From NCBI GenBank assembly GCA_007118495.1, contig SKRM01000030.1, forward strand, positions 1 through 64,000: DNA of 64,000 nt, read 5' to 3'. The stretch is from Bacteroidales bacterium. GTDB lineage: Bacteria > Bacteroidota > Bacteroidia > Bacteroidales > UBA7960. Below are positions 31,601 to 39,819 of the stretch, piece after piece (the stretch's first letter is position 1; each line of letters begins with the position of its first letter). Below the pieces are notes generated by a model, which worked only from the letters and a program-made list of their open reading frames with translations, had not been told where the DNA came from and searched no databases. Both the position numbers and the translations under genes were made by a program.

Positions 31601-34405
31601 ATGCAAAATAATATGCGGAAATCGTTTGTCTTCATCATATGTTTCATGGCAGGCCTGTCGGTGGCTGCCCAGTCATTTTCCTTAAAAGGCCAATTGGTTG
31701 ATGCCGAGGGTGCCAGGCTTCCAAATGCAACGACTTTATTGCTGCACGCAGCTGATTCAACCATGGCTGGTTATGCATTAAGTGACAGGGACGGACTTTT
31801 TGCGATCAATAATATTGCCAGGGGAGGATATATCTTGCGGGTGTCATATGTTGGTTATGCTTTAAAACTTCTCCCCATCGACCCTCCTGCCGGCCCAATA
31901 CTTGATCTGGGTAAGATTGTTATGGAAGATGAGCAGAAAATACTGGGAGAGGTCACCATTCAGGGGGAGCGGATTTCCATGTTTATCAGAGGGGATACCA
32001 TTGAGTATGACGCCCTCGCTTTTGGAGCCAGGCCTAATGAAGTGGTTGAAGACCTGCTCAAGCGTATGCCTGGTATTGAAATTGATTCTGACGGAACAAT
32101 CAGGGCTCAGGGCGAACAGGTAAGACGGGTGCTGGTTGACGGCAGGGAGTTTTTTGGCAGAGATCCCCAAATGGCCACCCAAAACCTTCCGGCTGATGCC
32201 ATTTCAAGGGTACATGTGTTTGATGAAAGGTCTGAACAATCGAGATTTACAGGAATTGATGATGGCGAAAGAGAGCGCACCATGAATCTGGAGCTCAAAG
32301 AAGACCGACGTCAGGGTATGTTTGGAAATTCAAGCCTTGGCTACGGCCCGGACAGCCGTTTTCAGGGAAGGTCAAACATTAACCATTTTAATTCGCAGGG
32401 CCAATTTTCAGTGTTGGCCATGGGTAACAACTTAAACCAGCAGGGTTTTTCCATTGCTGAATATATGAACTTCAGTGGCGGTGTTCAAAGTATCGTTGGT
32501 GGAGGAGGTGCCATTCAAATGAATATGGGTGGCGGAGGCTTGCCGATTAATGCAGACGGGAGGCCAGGAAGCAATGGAATTATGACCTCGTGGGCCGGTG
32601 GCTTTAATATGAGCAGAAAACTGGGTGAAGGGTCTGATCTTACAGGCAGTTATTTTTACAATCAACTTGACCACCAGATTGAGCAGCAACTGGAGAGAGA
32701 AAATTATATGCCCGGAGGCAGCTATGACTTTTCCCAGTTCAGTACCCAGGATAATGCAAATTACAACCACCGTCTGAACCTCAGACTCGAACATACAATA
32801 AGTGAGAGCAGCAGTGTCTTGCTCACATTCAACGGCAGCCTGAATAATTCAAACAGTCTAAGGTTCAATGACAGCCAGACCTATAATTTTACGGGGGGGT
32901 TGCAAAATAGCAGTGAACAGTTTAATGAAAGCGACCGGCAAAGTCTGAATATGCAATCGAGCTTATTGTGGCGCCAGCGTTTATCCCGTCCGGGCAGAAC
33001 CTTGACCGCACGGCTAAATGTATCGGCCGATGAAAGCAACCAGTTTCGCAATATGGAAGCCCTGAACAGGTTCTATCGGGAGCAGCTTATTGAAGAAAGG
33101 ATTTTGCAGGACAATTTGCAAGACAACATAAGCAGAAGCATAGGAACCAATTTGACTTATACAGAGCCTTTGGGCAACAAGCGCTTTCTTGAATTGAATT
33201 ACAGGCTGACAGTCAACCGCAATGAAGTGAACCAGGAAGTCTTTGACCTGGTTGACGGACAACCAGTGGTCAATGACCTGTTGACCAATATTTACAATAA
33301 TGACCAGCTTTATCACAGAGGAGGCTTGAATGTGCTCGTTAACAGGGATGTGTATAATTTTACCATGGGTGTGTACCTTCAGACCACATCTCTCAAGGGA
33401 CAGCTTGTTAGCCTTGATGATGTGGCAATAAGTGGTCAGTTTACAAGTATACTGCCATTGGTGCGCTTCAATTACGACTTTAATAGTTTTCGCAGATTGT
33501 CTATGAATTTTGAGACCAACGTGCAGGAGCCCAGAATACAGCAATTACAGCCCCTGGTTGACAACAGAGACCCACTGAACATATACGTCGGGAATCCTGA
33601 TCTTGAGCCGTCATACAGAAACAGGCTCACCGTGCGCTTCAACTCTTTTAATCCCTTATCTAATTTTGGTTTTTTCATGTTTGCATCGGCCGATTATGTG
33701 CTTGATGCCATTACCAATTCGGTGTTTATGGACGAAAACCTGATCAGGACTATTATGCCGGTTAACACTAAAAACAATTTAAACCTCATGGGGAATGCCA
33801 ACATGAACTTCAGGATATCGCCCATACACACCAGAATCATGCTTGGTGCCACCATTACCAGAATGCAGAGCACAAATATATTAAACGATGCTACTCAGCG
33901 TATTACAAACAATATGCTTAGCGGTAACCTCAGATACAACTTCAGCCCTGGCGATCAGTTTGAGGCCTCATTATCGGCTATGCTGAATCGACAGCTTACT
34001 GCCTATGAATTCAGCACCCTTGAGCAAGCATACCTCAACCAGACCTATTCAGCAGAGTTAAACTGGCGGTTTCTTGAACACTATCGACTGGGTGGAGGTT
34101 TTCGATATCAACTTTATGAAGGCCGCACTTCAGATTTTGACAGGAAAATTCCCATGCTTGATTTCAGTTTCTCCAGAAGATTTCTTAAAAACAATAGCGG
34201 TGAACTCAGTCTGACCGGGTATAACCTGATGAATCGCAACCTGGGTGTAAGTCAGAGGGTAGATACAAACTTTTTGGAGCAACAGGTCACAAATTCACTG
34301 GGGAGGTATTTTTTGCTGAGCTTTACCTATTCACTAAATCAAAACCTGAACCTTTTTGGCGGCCAGGGGCGGGGTGGTGGTATGCGGATTATGCATGCAA
34401 ACTGA
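31601..34405 (+). CDS. Outer-membrane beta-barrel protein with CarboxypepD_reg-like and plug regions (OMP_b-brl_3 type)
   Basis: A 934-residue outer-membrane protein. The signal peptide ends at SVAAQS; a carboxypeptidase-regulatory-like domain follows (about 25-110, with LPNATTLLL and RVSYVGYALK). A plug-like part has VVEDLLKRMPGIEI and RRVLVDGREFFGRDP. The remainder is an aromatic, Asn-rich barrel. No TonB box is obvious. This architecture is the common partner of GLPGLI proteins, whose gene lies 12 bp upstream. It is likely a transporter or surface platform; the ligand is unknown. A Gly/Met-rich insertion (SIVGGGGAIQMNMGGGG) near residue 300 and a Gly/Arg/Met C-terminus are odd features. 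A strong terminator follows. Confidence 0.87.
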   Translation: MQNNMRKSFVFIICFMAGLSVAAQSFSLKGQLVDAEGARLPNATTLLLHAADSTMAGYALSDRDGLFAINNIARGGYILRVSYVGYALKLLPIDPPAGPILDLGKIVMEDEQKILGEVTIQGERISMFIRGDTIEYDALAFGARPNEVVEDLLKRMPGIEIDSDGTIRAQGEQVRRVLVDGREFFGRDPQMATQNLPADAISRVHVFDERSEQSRFTGIDDGERERTMNLELKEDRRQGMFGNSSLGYGPDSRFQGRSNINHFNSQGQFSVLAMGNNLNQQGFSIAEYMNFSGGVQSIVGGGGAIQMNMGGGGLPINADGRPGSNGIMTSWAGGFNMSRKLGEGSDLTGSYFYNQLDHQIEQQLERENYMPGGSYDFSQFSTQDNANYNHRLNLRLEHTISESSSVLLTFNGSLNNSNSLRFNDSQTYNFTGGLQNSSEQFNESDRQSLNMQSSLLWRQRLSRPGRTLTARLNVSADESNQFRNMEALNRFYREQLIEERILQDNLQDNISRSIGTNLTYTEPLGNKRFLELNYRLTVNRNEVNQEVFDLVDGQPVVNDLLTNIYNNDQLYHRGGLNVLVNRDVYNFTMGVYLQTTSLKGQLVSLDDVAISGQFTSILPLVRFNYDFNSFRRLSMNFETNVQEPRIQQLQPLVDNRDPLNIYVGNPDLEPSYRNRLTVRFNSFNPLSNFGFFMFASADYVLDAITNSVFMDENLIRTIMPVNTKNNLNLMGNANMNFRISPIHTRIMLGATITRMQSTNILNDATQRITNNMLSGNLRYNFSPGDQFEASLSAMLNRQLTAYEFSTLEQAYLNQTYSAELNWRFLEHYRLGGGFRYQLYEGRTSDFDRKIPMLDFSFSRRFLKNNSGELSLTGYNLMNRNLGVSQRVDTNFLEQQVTNSLGRYFLLSFTYSLNQNLNLFGGQGRGGGMRIMHAN

Positions 34406-34427
34406 TACTTAAAAGAAATAGTTTTTG

Positions 34428-34468
34428 AAAAAAAGAGAACTTCTGTCTGGCAGAAGTTCTCTTTTTTT
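34428..34468 (+). terminator. Terminator after the beta-barrel gene, shared with tRNA-Gln
   Basis: A perfect 12-bp stem, AGAGAACTTCTG (34434-34445) with CAGAAGTTCTCT (34451-34462), has a 5-nt loop and a T-run to 34468. The A-run on the left lets it work for the minus-strand tRNA as well. It lies 23 bp after the beta-barrel gene. Confidence 0.92.
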
Positions 34469-34472
34469 ATTG

Positions 34473-34543
34473 TTGACCGACCAGGATTCGAACCTGGACA
34501 GACAGCTCCAAAAACTGTAGTGCTACCGTTACACCATCGGTCA
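34473..34543 (-). tRNA. tRNA-Gln (anticodon TTG)
   Basis: On the minus strand the acceptor arms TGACCGA and TCGGTCA pair fully. The D-arm region is TGGTGTAACGGTAGCA, the anticodon loop is TTTTGGA with anticodon TTG, and the T-arm is CCAGGTTCGAATCCTGG. The discriminator base is A; the CCA end is not encoded (the next bases read CAA). This reads CAA glutamine codons. It is a single gene with its own promoter upstream and a terminator downstream. Confidence 0.95.
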
Positions 34544-34560
34544 ATTCCGTTTTAGGTCGG

Positions 34561-34590
34561 CAAAGATAGTTAAAAACTTTTTTCTACCAA
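34561..34590 (-). promoter_or_regulatory. tRNA-Gln promoter
   Basis: The minus strand has a -33 TTG (complement of 34588-34590), a 19-bp spacer, and a perfect -7 box TATCTTTG (complement of 34561-34568). The expected start is near 34554, about 11 nt before the mature tRNA. The 313-bp stretch 34406-34718 is thus filled by terminator, tRNA and this promoter. Confidence 0.7.
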
Positions 34591-34718
34591 GTAAATCTAT
34601 GTTAAAAATCGCCACGTATCGCCCATTTTTTTTATCTTCGCTGCCAGTTAAGACCCTTATTAATCGCGTTTACTGGCCTATGGTCAGCCGCTTCATGATC
34701 AACACAAAGCACAAGACA

Positions 34719-37700
34719 ATGGAGGAACGTTTATTCAACAAGACCAATATCATTATCGGATGGGTCCTTTTCGCCTTTGCCACCATCATCTTTTTACTGA
34801 GCATCGAGCCTACGGTCAGCTTCTGGGATGCCGGTGAACGCATAGCTGTATCATATAAATTGCAGATCGGGCACCCCCCTGGTGCTCCGCTTTATCAAAT
34901 GTTGGCAAGGGTATTTTCCCTGTTTTCTTTTGGTGAGGTTTCAAGGGTGGCTTTATGCATCAATGCCATGTCGGCGGTTGCCGGTGGCCTGGCAGTAATG
35001 TTCCTTTTCTGGACAATCAATATTTTGTCACGTAAGTTGTTGGGTGACAAAGAACTTACCCTCTCAAGAGCCATGGTTGTTTTTGGAAGCGGGTTGGTAG
35101 GCGCACTTACCCTCACTTTTAGTGATTCTTTCTGGTTTACCGCTGTTGAGGCCGAAGTGTATGTTACCTCAGTGTTTCTGACGGCATTTGTTTTTTGGGC
35201 CATCCTGAAATGGGAAGCCAGGGCACATGAACCCGATGCCAACAAATGGCTGGTTCTGATATTCTACATCATCGGACTTTCTATTGGTGTTCACCTTTTG
35301 AACCTGCTGGCCATTCCTGCCATCGTATTCGTGTATTATTTCAAAAAGTACAATACCACCACACGGGGTGTGCTTATAACAAGTGTTGTTGCAATTGCAT
35401 TATTGTATTTCATCCAGTCAATACTAATTCCAGGCTTACTGAATCTCGACTGGCAGTTTGAACGATTTTTTGTCAACTCCCTGGGTTTGCCCTTCCATAG
35501 CGGGACCATAGCCTTTTTTGTTGTACTTACCGCCGGGATTATATACGGATTATATATTACGCAAAAACGTAAAAAGGTAGTCTGGAACACCATTCTGCTG
35601 GCATTTACTTTTATTGTAATAGGGTATTCTTCATTCTTTATGCTGGTAATCAGGTCGAATGCCCATGTCCCCATAAATGAAAATGCACCCAAGGATGCAC
35701 TGGCCATGAAGGCATACCTGGGCAGGGAGCAATATGGGGCCTGGCCTTTGCTGTATGGCCAATATTATAATGCCCCTGTCATTGAGATGGAAGATGGTTC
35801 TCCCGTATGGGGAAAAAACCGTGAGACTGGCCGCTATGAGATCATTAATCCACGTACCGGACTTGAACCTGTTTTTGATCCGCAGTTTACCACTGTGTTT
35901 CCGAGAATGTACTCCAGCAGGTCTCTGCATGTACAGGGATATGAAAATTGGGGAAATATAAGTGGCCGGCCTGTGCGAACCAGAATGCCCGACGGGTCGT
36001 TTGAAACAATTAATAAACCGACATTCGGTGAAAATCTGAGATTCTTTTTTGCACACCAGGTTGGACATATGTACGTGAGGTATCTGATGTGGAACTTCAG
36101 TGGAAGGCAAAATGATATTCAGGGCCATGGAAGCCCCTTAGAGGGTAACTGGATTACAGGGATACGCTTTATTGACGAGTTGAGACTGGGCCCCCAAAGT
36201 GATCTGCCTGAAAGCATGACGTCAAACCGTGCCTATAACCGTTATTATATGCTGCCATTTCTTTTGGGTGTCATTGGATTTCTCTACCAGTTGAAAAGGC
36301 GACCGGGTGATGCCCTGGTTTTGGGCTTGCTCTTTTTTATGACAGGTTTGGCCATCATAATCTATCTGAACCAGACACCTTACCAGCCGCGGGAAAGAGA
36401 TTATTCCTATATTGGTTCCTTTTATGCTTTTTCCATATGGGTTGGGCTTGGCGTTATGGCTTTGGCAGACTCTCTGTTCAGAAAGATGAAAGGCAAGACA
36501 CCAGAGCAAATGGAAAAAACTGCCAGGCTGTCGGCCGGATTGGTTGCTCTTGTTTGCCTGCTGCTTGTTCCAGTGCACATGGCCAGAGAAAACTGGGACG
36601 ACCATGACAGATCGGGTCGTTATGGCACAAGGGATGTCGCCATTAATTACCTTGAATCATGCGCCCCCAATGCCATTATATTTACCAATGGCGACAATGA
36701 CACTTTCCCTCTTTGGTATGCCCAGGAGGTAGAAGGAATCAGGACAGATATCAAAGTGGTAAATATGAGCTTGCTCAACACAGATTGGTATATTGACAAT
36801 ATGATGCGCCGTAAGACGTACGATGCAGAGCCGCTGAAGTTTAGCTTTGATCCCATACAATACCGCGATGGAACGCGTGATTATGTTTTCATAGACAGAC
36901 GCCTGGAAGGATATCATGATCTTAGACGACTGATGGAATTTGTTGGAGATGACAGAACCCAGACACGTATTCGCACCAGGCGGGGGCTTGAAGATTTTAT
37001 CCCTACCAACAGATTCAGGCTGCCGGTTGATTCGGCCAAAGTTGTTGCCAATGGAACTGTGGCTCCTGAGGATGCCCACCTGATCGTAGATGCCGTTGAA
37101 TGGACCTATCCTGGTCAGGGTCTTGGGAAAAACCATCTGATGGCTCTCGACTTTATTGCACAAAACAACTGGGAGCGCCCCGTATATTTCGCCATCACTA
37201 CGGGGAGTGAAACATATATGGGACTTGAACCATACTTTCAGCTTGAAGGAATGGCTTATCGGTTGGTTCCTATCAGGACAGATAGTGAACAAGGTGACCC
37301 CGCCCGGATCAATACCCGTATTCTGTACGACAACCTCATGAACAAGTTTCAATGGGGTAATATGACCGACCCCAGCGTATATCTCAATGAAGATCACCGC
37401 AGGCTCACTGTAAGTTTTCGGAATGTATTTCAGCGGCTGGCTGAAGCCCTGCTTGAGGAAAATAAGCCTGATTCAGCTGTAGCCGTTCTTGACCGGGCCC
37501 TGGAGATTATGCCCGAATACAATGTACCCTATAACTACTTCAATTTACTCATGGCTGAGCATTACCTGGCAGCCGGTGAAATCAATAAAGCCTCGGGAAT
37601 CATTGACCGCATGGTTGATATCCATGGAGAAAACCTGACGTATTATTTTCGGTTTACAGGAGCAAAGGCCAACATGATTGAAAGCAAAAAACAAGAAAGC

Positions 37701-37817
37701 TTGTTTATGATGCAAAGAATGGCTCACATAGCCGATATATTCGATCTTGAAGAAACGGCCGAACGTGCCGCTGATTACTTTGAAACGTATTATCAATTGT
37801 GGATCAGTGGATACTGA
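34719..37817 (+). CDS. DUF2723 polytopic membrane protein with C-terminal TPR-like region
   Basis: A 1032-residue protein. The N-terminal half is a DUF2723 domain with about a dozen membrane helices. It contains FWDAGERIAVSYKLQIGHPPGAPLY in two parts: the acidic FWDAGE motif after the first helix and the GHPPGAPLY motif, as in GT-C type glycosyltransferases. A long soluble region follows, with FTNGDNDTFPLWYAQ, and the last 150 residues resemble TPR pairs. The eukaryotic relative TMEM260 is an O-mannosyltransferase, so protein O-glycosylation at the periplasmic face is a reasonable hypothesis for this Bacteroidota family. The ATG at 34719 was chosen because the hydrophobic helix follows it directly; upstream starts add a non-conserved stretch. 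Confidence 0.85.
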   Translation: MEERLFNKTNIIIGWVLFAFATIIFLLSIEPTVSFWDAGERIAVSYKLQIGHPPGAPLYQMLARVFSLFSFGEVSRVALCINAMSAVAGGLAVMFLFWTINILSRKLLGDKELTLSRAMVVFGSGLVGALTLTFSDSFWFTAVEAEVYVTSVFLTAFVFWAILKWEARAHEPDANKWLVLIFYIIGLSIGVHLLNLLAIPAIVFVYYFKKYNTTTRGVLITSVVAIALLYFIQSILIPGLLNLDWQFERFFVNSLGLPFHSGTIAFFVVLTAGIIYGLYITQKRKKVVWNTILLAFTFIVIGYSSFFMLVIRSNAHVPINENAPKDALAMKAYLGREQYGAWPLLYGQYYNAPVIEMEDGSPVWGKNRETGRYEIINPRTGLEPVFDPQFTTVFPRMYSSRSLHVQGYENWGNISGRPVRTRMPDGSFETINKPTFGENLRFFFAHQVGHMYVRYLMWNFSGRQNDIQGHGSPLEGNWITGIRFIDELRLGPQSDLPESMTSNRAYNRYYMLPFLLGVIGFLYQLKRRPGDALVLGLLFFMTGLAIIIYLNQTPYQPRERDYSYIGSFYAFSIWVGLGVMALADSLFRKMKGKTPEQMEKTARLSAGLVALVCLLLVPVHMARENWDDHDRSGRYGTRDVAINYLESCAPNAIIFTNGDNDTFPLWYAQEVEGIRTDIKVVNMSLLNTDWYIDNMMRRKTYDAEPLKFSFDPIQYRDGTRDYVFIDRRLEGYHDLRRLMEFVGDDRTQTRIRTRRGLEDFIPTNRFRLPVDSAKVVANGTVAPEDAHLIVDAVEWTYPGQGLGKNHLMALDFIAQNNWERPVYFAITTGSETYMGLEPYFQLEGMAYRLVPIRTDSEQGDPARINTRILYDNLMNKFQWGNMTDPSVYLNEDHRRLTVSFRNVFQRLAEALLEENKPDSAVAVLDRALEIMPEYNVPYNYFNLLMAEHYLAAGEINKASGIIDRMVDIHGENLTYYFRFTGAKANMIESKKQESLFMMQRMAHIADIFDLEETAERAADYFETYYQLWISGY

Positions 37818-37900
37818 CAACCGAAACTGCTTTCAGCCTTTGGGGTTTCTCTATATGTTGCTAATGTGCTAAAAAACAGTTATTTTTTTTTATGGTAAAA

Positions 37901-37918
37901 TAATTTTGCTTACATTTG
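37901..37918 (+). promoter_or_regulatory. Two adjacent -7 boxes before the rimP operon
   Basis: TAATTTTG (37901-37908) and TACATTTG (37911-37918) both match TAnnTTTG. The upstream region is a T-run where -33 would fall. Two starts about 10 nt apart are possible, giving leaders of about 65-75 nt for rimP-nusA-infB. Confidence 0.5.
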
Positions 37919-37947
37919 CACTGCAAAATTGATTTTGCCGGGAGAGA

Positions 37948-37968
37948 AAGGGGGCAGACAGTCCCCTT
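37948..37968 (+). promoter_or_regulatory. Hairpin in the rimP leader
   Basis: AAGGGG (37948-37953) pairs with CCCCTT (37963-37968), plus a G-U pair, around a 7-nt loop. A pyrimidine-rich CTTCTTTA follows. It lies in the 5' untranslated region, 20 bp before rimP, and could be a weak attenuator or a site of feedback by NusA, which is encoded in this operon and affects pausing at hairpins. No conservation data are available to me. Confidence 0.4.
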
Positions 37969-37988
37969 CTTTATTGGGACTATATCAT

Positions 37989-38462
37989 ATGATTGATAAA
38001 CAGCAGGTAATAGAATTGGTTGATGATTATCTGGGCAACGGACCGCTCTTTCTTGTTTCTGTGAGGGTGAGTACGCAGAACCGGATTCTTATCCTGGTTG
38101 ACGGCGACCAGGGTGTCAATATATCTGATTGTGTTAAACTGAGTCGCCACATAGAGTCCAGTCTGGATCGGGAACAAGAAGATTTTGAACTGCAAGTCTC
38201 ATCAGTTGGTGTCGGACAACCGCTTCAGCTGGCACGTCAGTATAGGAATAATGAGGGCAGAAGGCTCGAGGTTACGAATACACAGGGTGAAAAGCTTAGT
38301 GGAAAGCTTATTGAAGTATCAGATGAAGGAATAGGGCTTGAAAGAGACAAGCCCCAAAAGGGTAAAAAAAGAAAAAAAGAAATTGAAACCGATGCTGAGG
38401 CAAGGGTTTTTGTGCCCTTCAGTCAAATAGCTGAAGCCAAGGTTCAGGTCTCATTCAAATAG
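37989..38462 (+). CDS. rimP: Ribosome maturation factor RimP
   Basis: A 157-residue RimP, needed for maturation of the 30S subunit. The N-terminal alpha/beta domain contains RILILVDGDQGVNISDCVKLSRHIE, seen as ILVDGD and the SDCVKLSR helix. The LQVSSVGVGQPL segment corresponds to the usual (E)VSSPG motif, and the C-terminal SH3-like part follows. A Lys-rich insertion (KGKKRKKE) precedes the last strands. The ATG at 37989 is the first that gives the family N-terminus (MIDKQQVIELV); an ATG-like start at 37929 lies in the leader hairpin region. It heads the conserved rimP-nusA-infB operon. Confidence 0.92.
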   Translation: MIDKQQVIELVDDYLGNGPLFLVSVRVSTQNRILILVDGDQGVNISDCVKLSRHIESSLDREQEDFELQVSSVGVGQPLQLARQYRNNEGRRLEVTNTQGEKLSGKLIEVSDEGIGLERDKPQKGKKRKKEIETDAEARVFVPFSQIAEAKVQVSFK

Positions 38463-38521
38463 TTGCAGGGCTTGGAGAAATAGCCTGCTTGTAATAAACT
38501 TACATTAATTGCATACAGACA

Positions 38522-39757
38522 ATGGAAACTATTAATTTGGTTGAGTCGTTTTCGGAATTCAAGGAATTCAAGAACATTGACCGCTCTACCATGATGTTGA
38601 TCCTTGAGGATGTTTTTGGTACCATGCTTGAGAAAAAATATGGATCAGCAGATAATTTTGATATCATTGTAAACATTGACAAGGGAGACCTTGAGGTGTG
38701 GCGCAACCGTGTTATTGTTGAAGATGCTGAGGTCACAGATGAAAACTCACAGATCGCCTATTCAGATGCCATAAAGATTGAGCCAGACTTTGAGATAGGA
38801 GAGGAAGTGTCTGAGCCGGTCAGAATGAGTGATTTTGGAAGGAGAGAGATTCTTGCCATCAGGCAGAATCTTGCATCCAAAATTCTGGAGCTTGAAAAAG
38901 ACAGTGTGTATAAAAAATACCAGGCATGTATAGGTGACCTGGTAACTGCTGAAGTTTATCAGGTTTGGAAAAAAGAGATACTTGCCCTTGATGATGAAGA
39001 TATCGAACTCATCTTGCCAAAATCTGAACAAATCCCTTCGGATTTTTACCGTAAGGGTGATACAGTCCGTGCGGTAGTGTCAAGGGTAGAAATCAAAAAC
39101 AACAATCCCCTGATCATTATTAGCCGTACTTCACCAACATTCCTTGCAAGGTTGTTTGAGCAGGAAGTGCCTGAAGTTTATGATGGATTGATCACCATTA
39201 AAAAAATTGTCAGGGTGCCAGGCGAAAGAGCAAAGGTAGCCGTTGAGTCATACGATGACCGTATTGATCCGGTTGGTGCCTGTGTAGGGATGAAAGGATC
39301 ACGCATACACGGAATTGTCAGAGAATTGCGCAACGAGAATATCGATGTGATCAATTATACCACTAACCCAACACTGTATATTTCGAGGGCATTAAGCCCT
39401 GCAAAGATCAGCTCAATTCAGATCGACGAAGAAAACAAGCGGGCTGAAGTGTTCCTCAAACCCGACCAGGTTTCACTGGCCATAGGGAAAGGAGGTTTCA
39501 ACATTAAGCTGGCAGGCAGCCTGACCGGATACGAAATAGACGTTTACCGTGAAACGGATGTGGATGGTGAAGATGTTGACCTTGTTGAATTTGGCGATGA
39601 AATTGAAAGCTGGATTATTGATGAACTCAAGAAAGTTGGCTGTGATACGGCAAAAAGCGTACTGAATCTGACCGTAGCAGATCTTGTAAACAGAACTGAT
39701 CTGGAACAAGAAACAGTTGAGGAGGTTATGCGCATACTAAGGGCAGAGTTTGAATAA
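38522..39757 (+). CDS. nusA: Transcription termination/antitermination factor NusA
   Basis: A 411-residue NusA. The N-terminal RNA-polymerase-binding domain (about 1-130) is followed by an S1 domain (about 137-205, from GDLVTAEVY), then KH domains containing GACVGMKGSRIHGI and SLAIGKGGFNIKLAG. A short C-terminal segment follows with a helix-hairpin-helix-like pattern (LNLTVADLVNRTDLEQ). This is the usual Bacteroidota length, without the long acidic repeats of enterobacterial NusA. It lies 59 bp after rimP and 62 bp before infB. Confidence 0.95.
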   Translation: METINLVESFSEFKEFKNIDRSTMMLILEDVFGTMLEKKYGSADNFDIIVNIDKGDLEVWRNRVIVEDAEVTDENSQIAYSDAIKIEPDFEIGEEVSEPVRMSDFGRREILAIRQNLASKILELEKDSVYKKYQACIGDLVTAEVYQVWKKEILALDDEDIELILPKSEQIPSDFYRKGDTVRAVVSRVEIKNNNPLIIISRTSPTFLARLFEQEVPEVYDGLITIKKIVRVPGERAKVAVESYDDRIDPVGACVGMKGSRIHGIVRELRNENIDVINYTTNPTLYISRALSPAKISSIQIDEENKRAEVFLKPDQVSLAIGKGGFNIKLAGSLTGYEIDVYRETDVDGEDVDLVEFGDEIESWIIDELKKVGCDTAKSVLNLTVADLVNRTDLEQETVEEVMRILRAEFE

Positions 39758-39819
39758 AACACAATAAATTTATACCGGTTTAACCGGCTCTATCAAAGAT
39801 TGATAACCGAAAGCTTTAT

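Noticed and set aside
36657-37397. Minus-strand 246-codon frame opposite the DUF2723 gene
   Set aside because: Shadow of the soluble region of the DUF2723 protein; no signal, domain or promoter.
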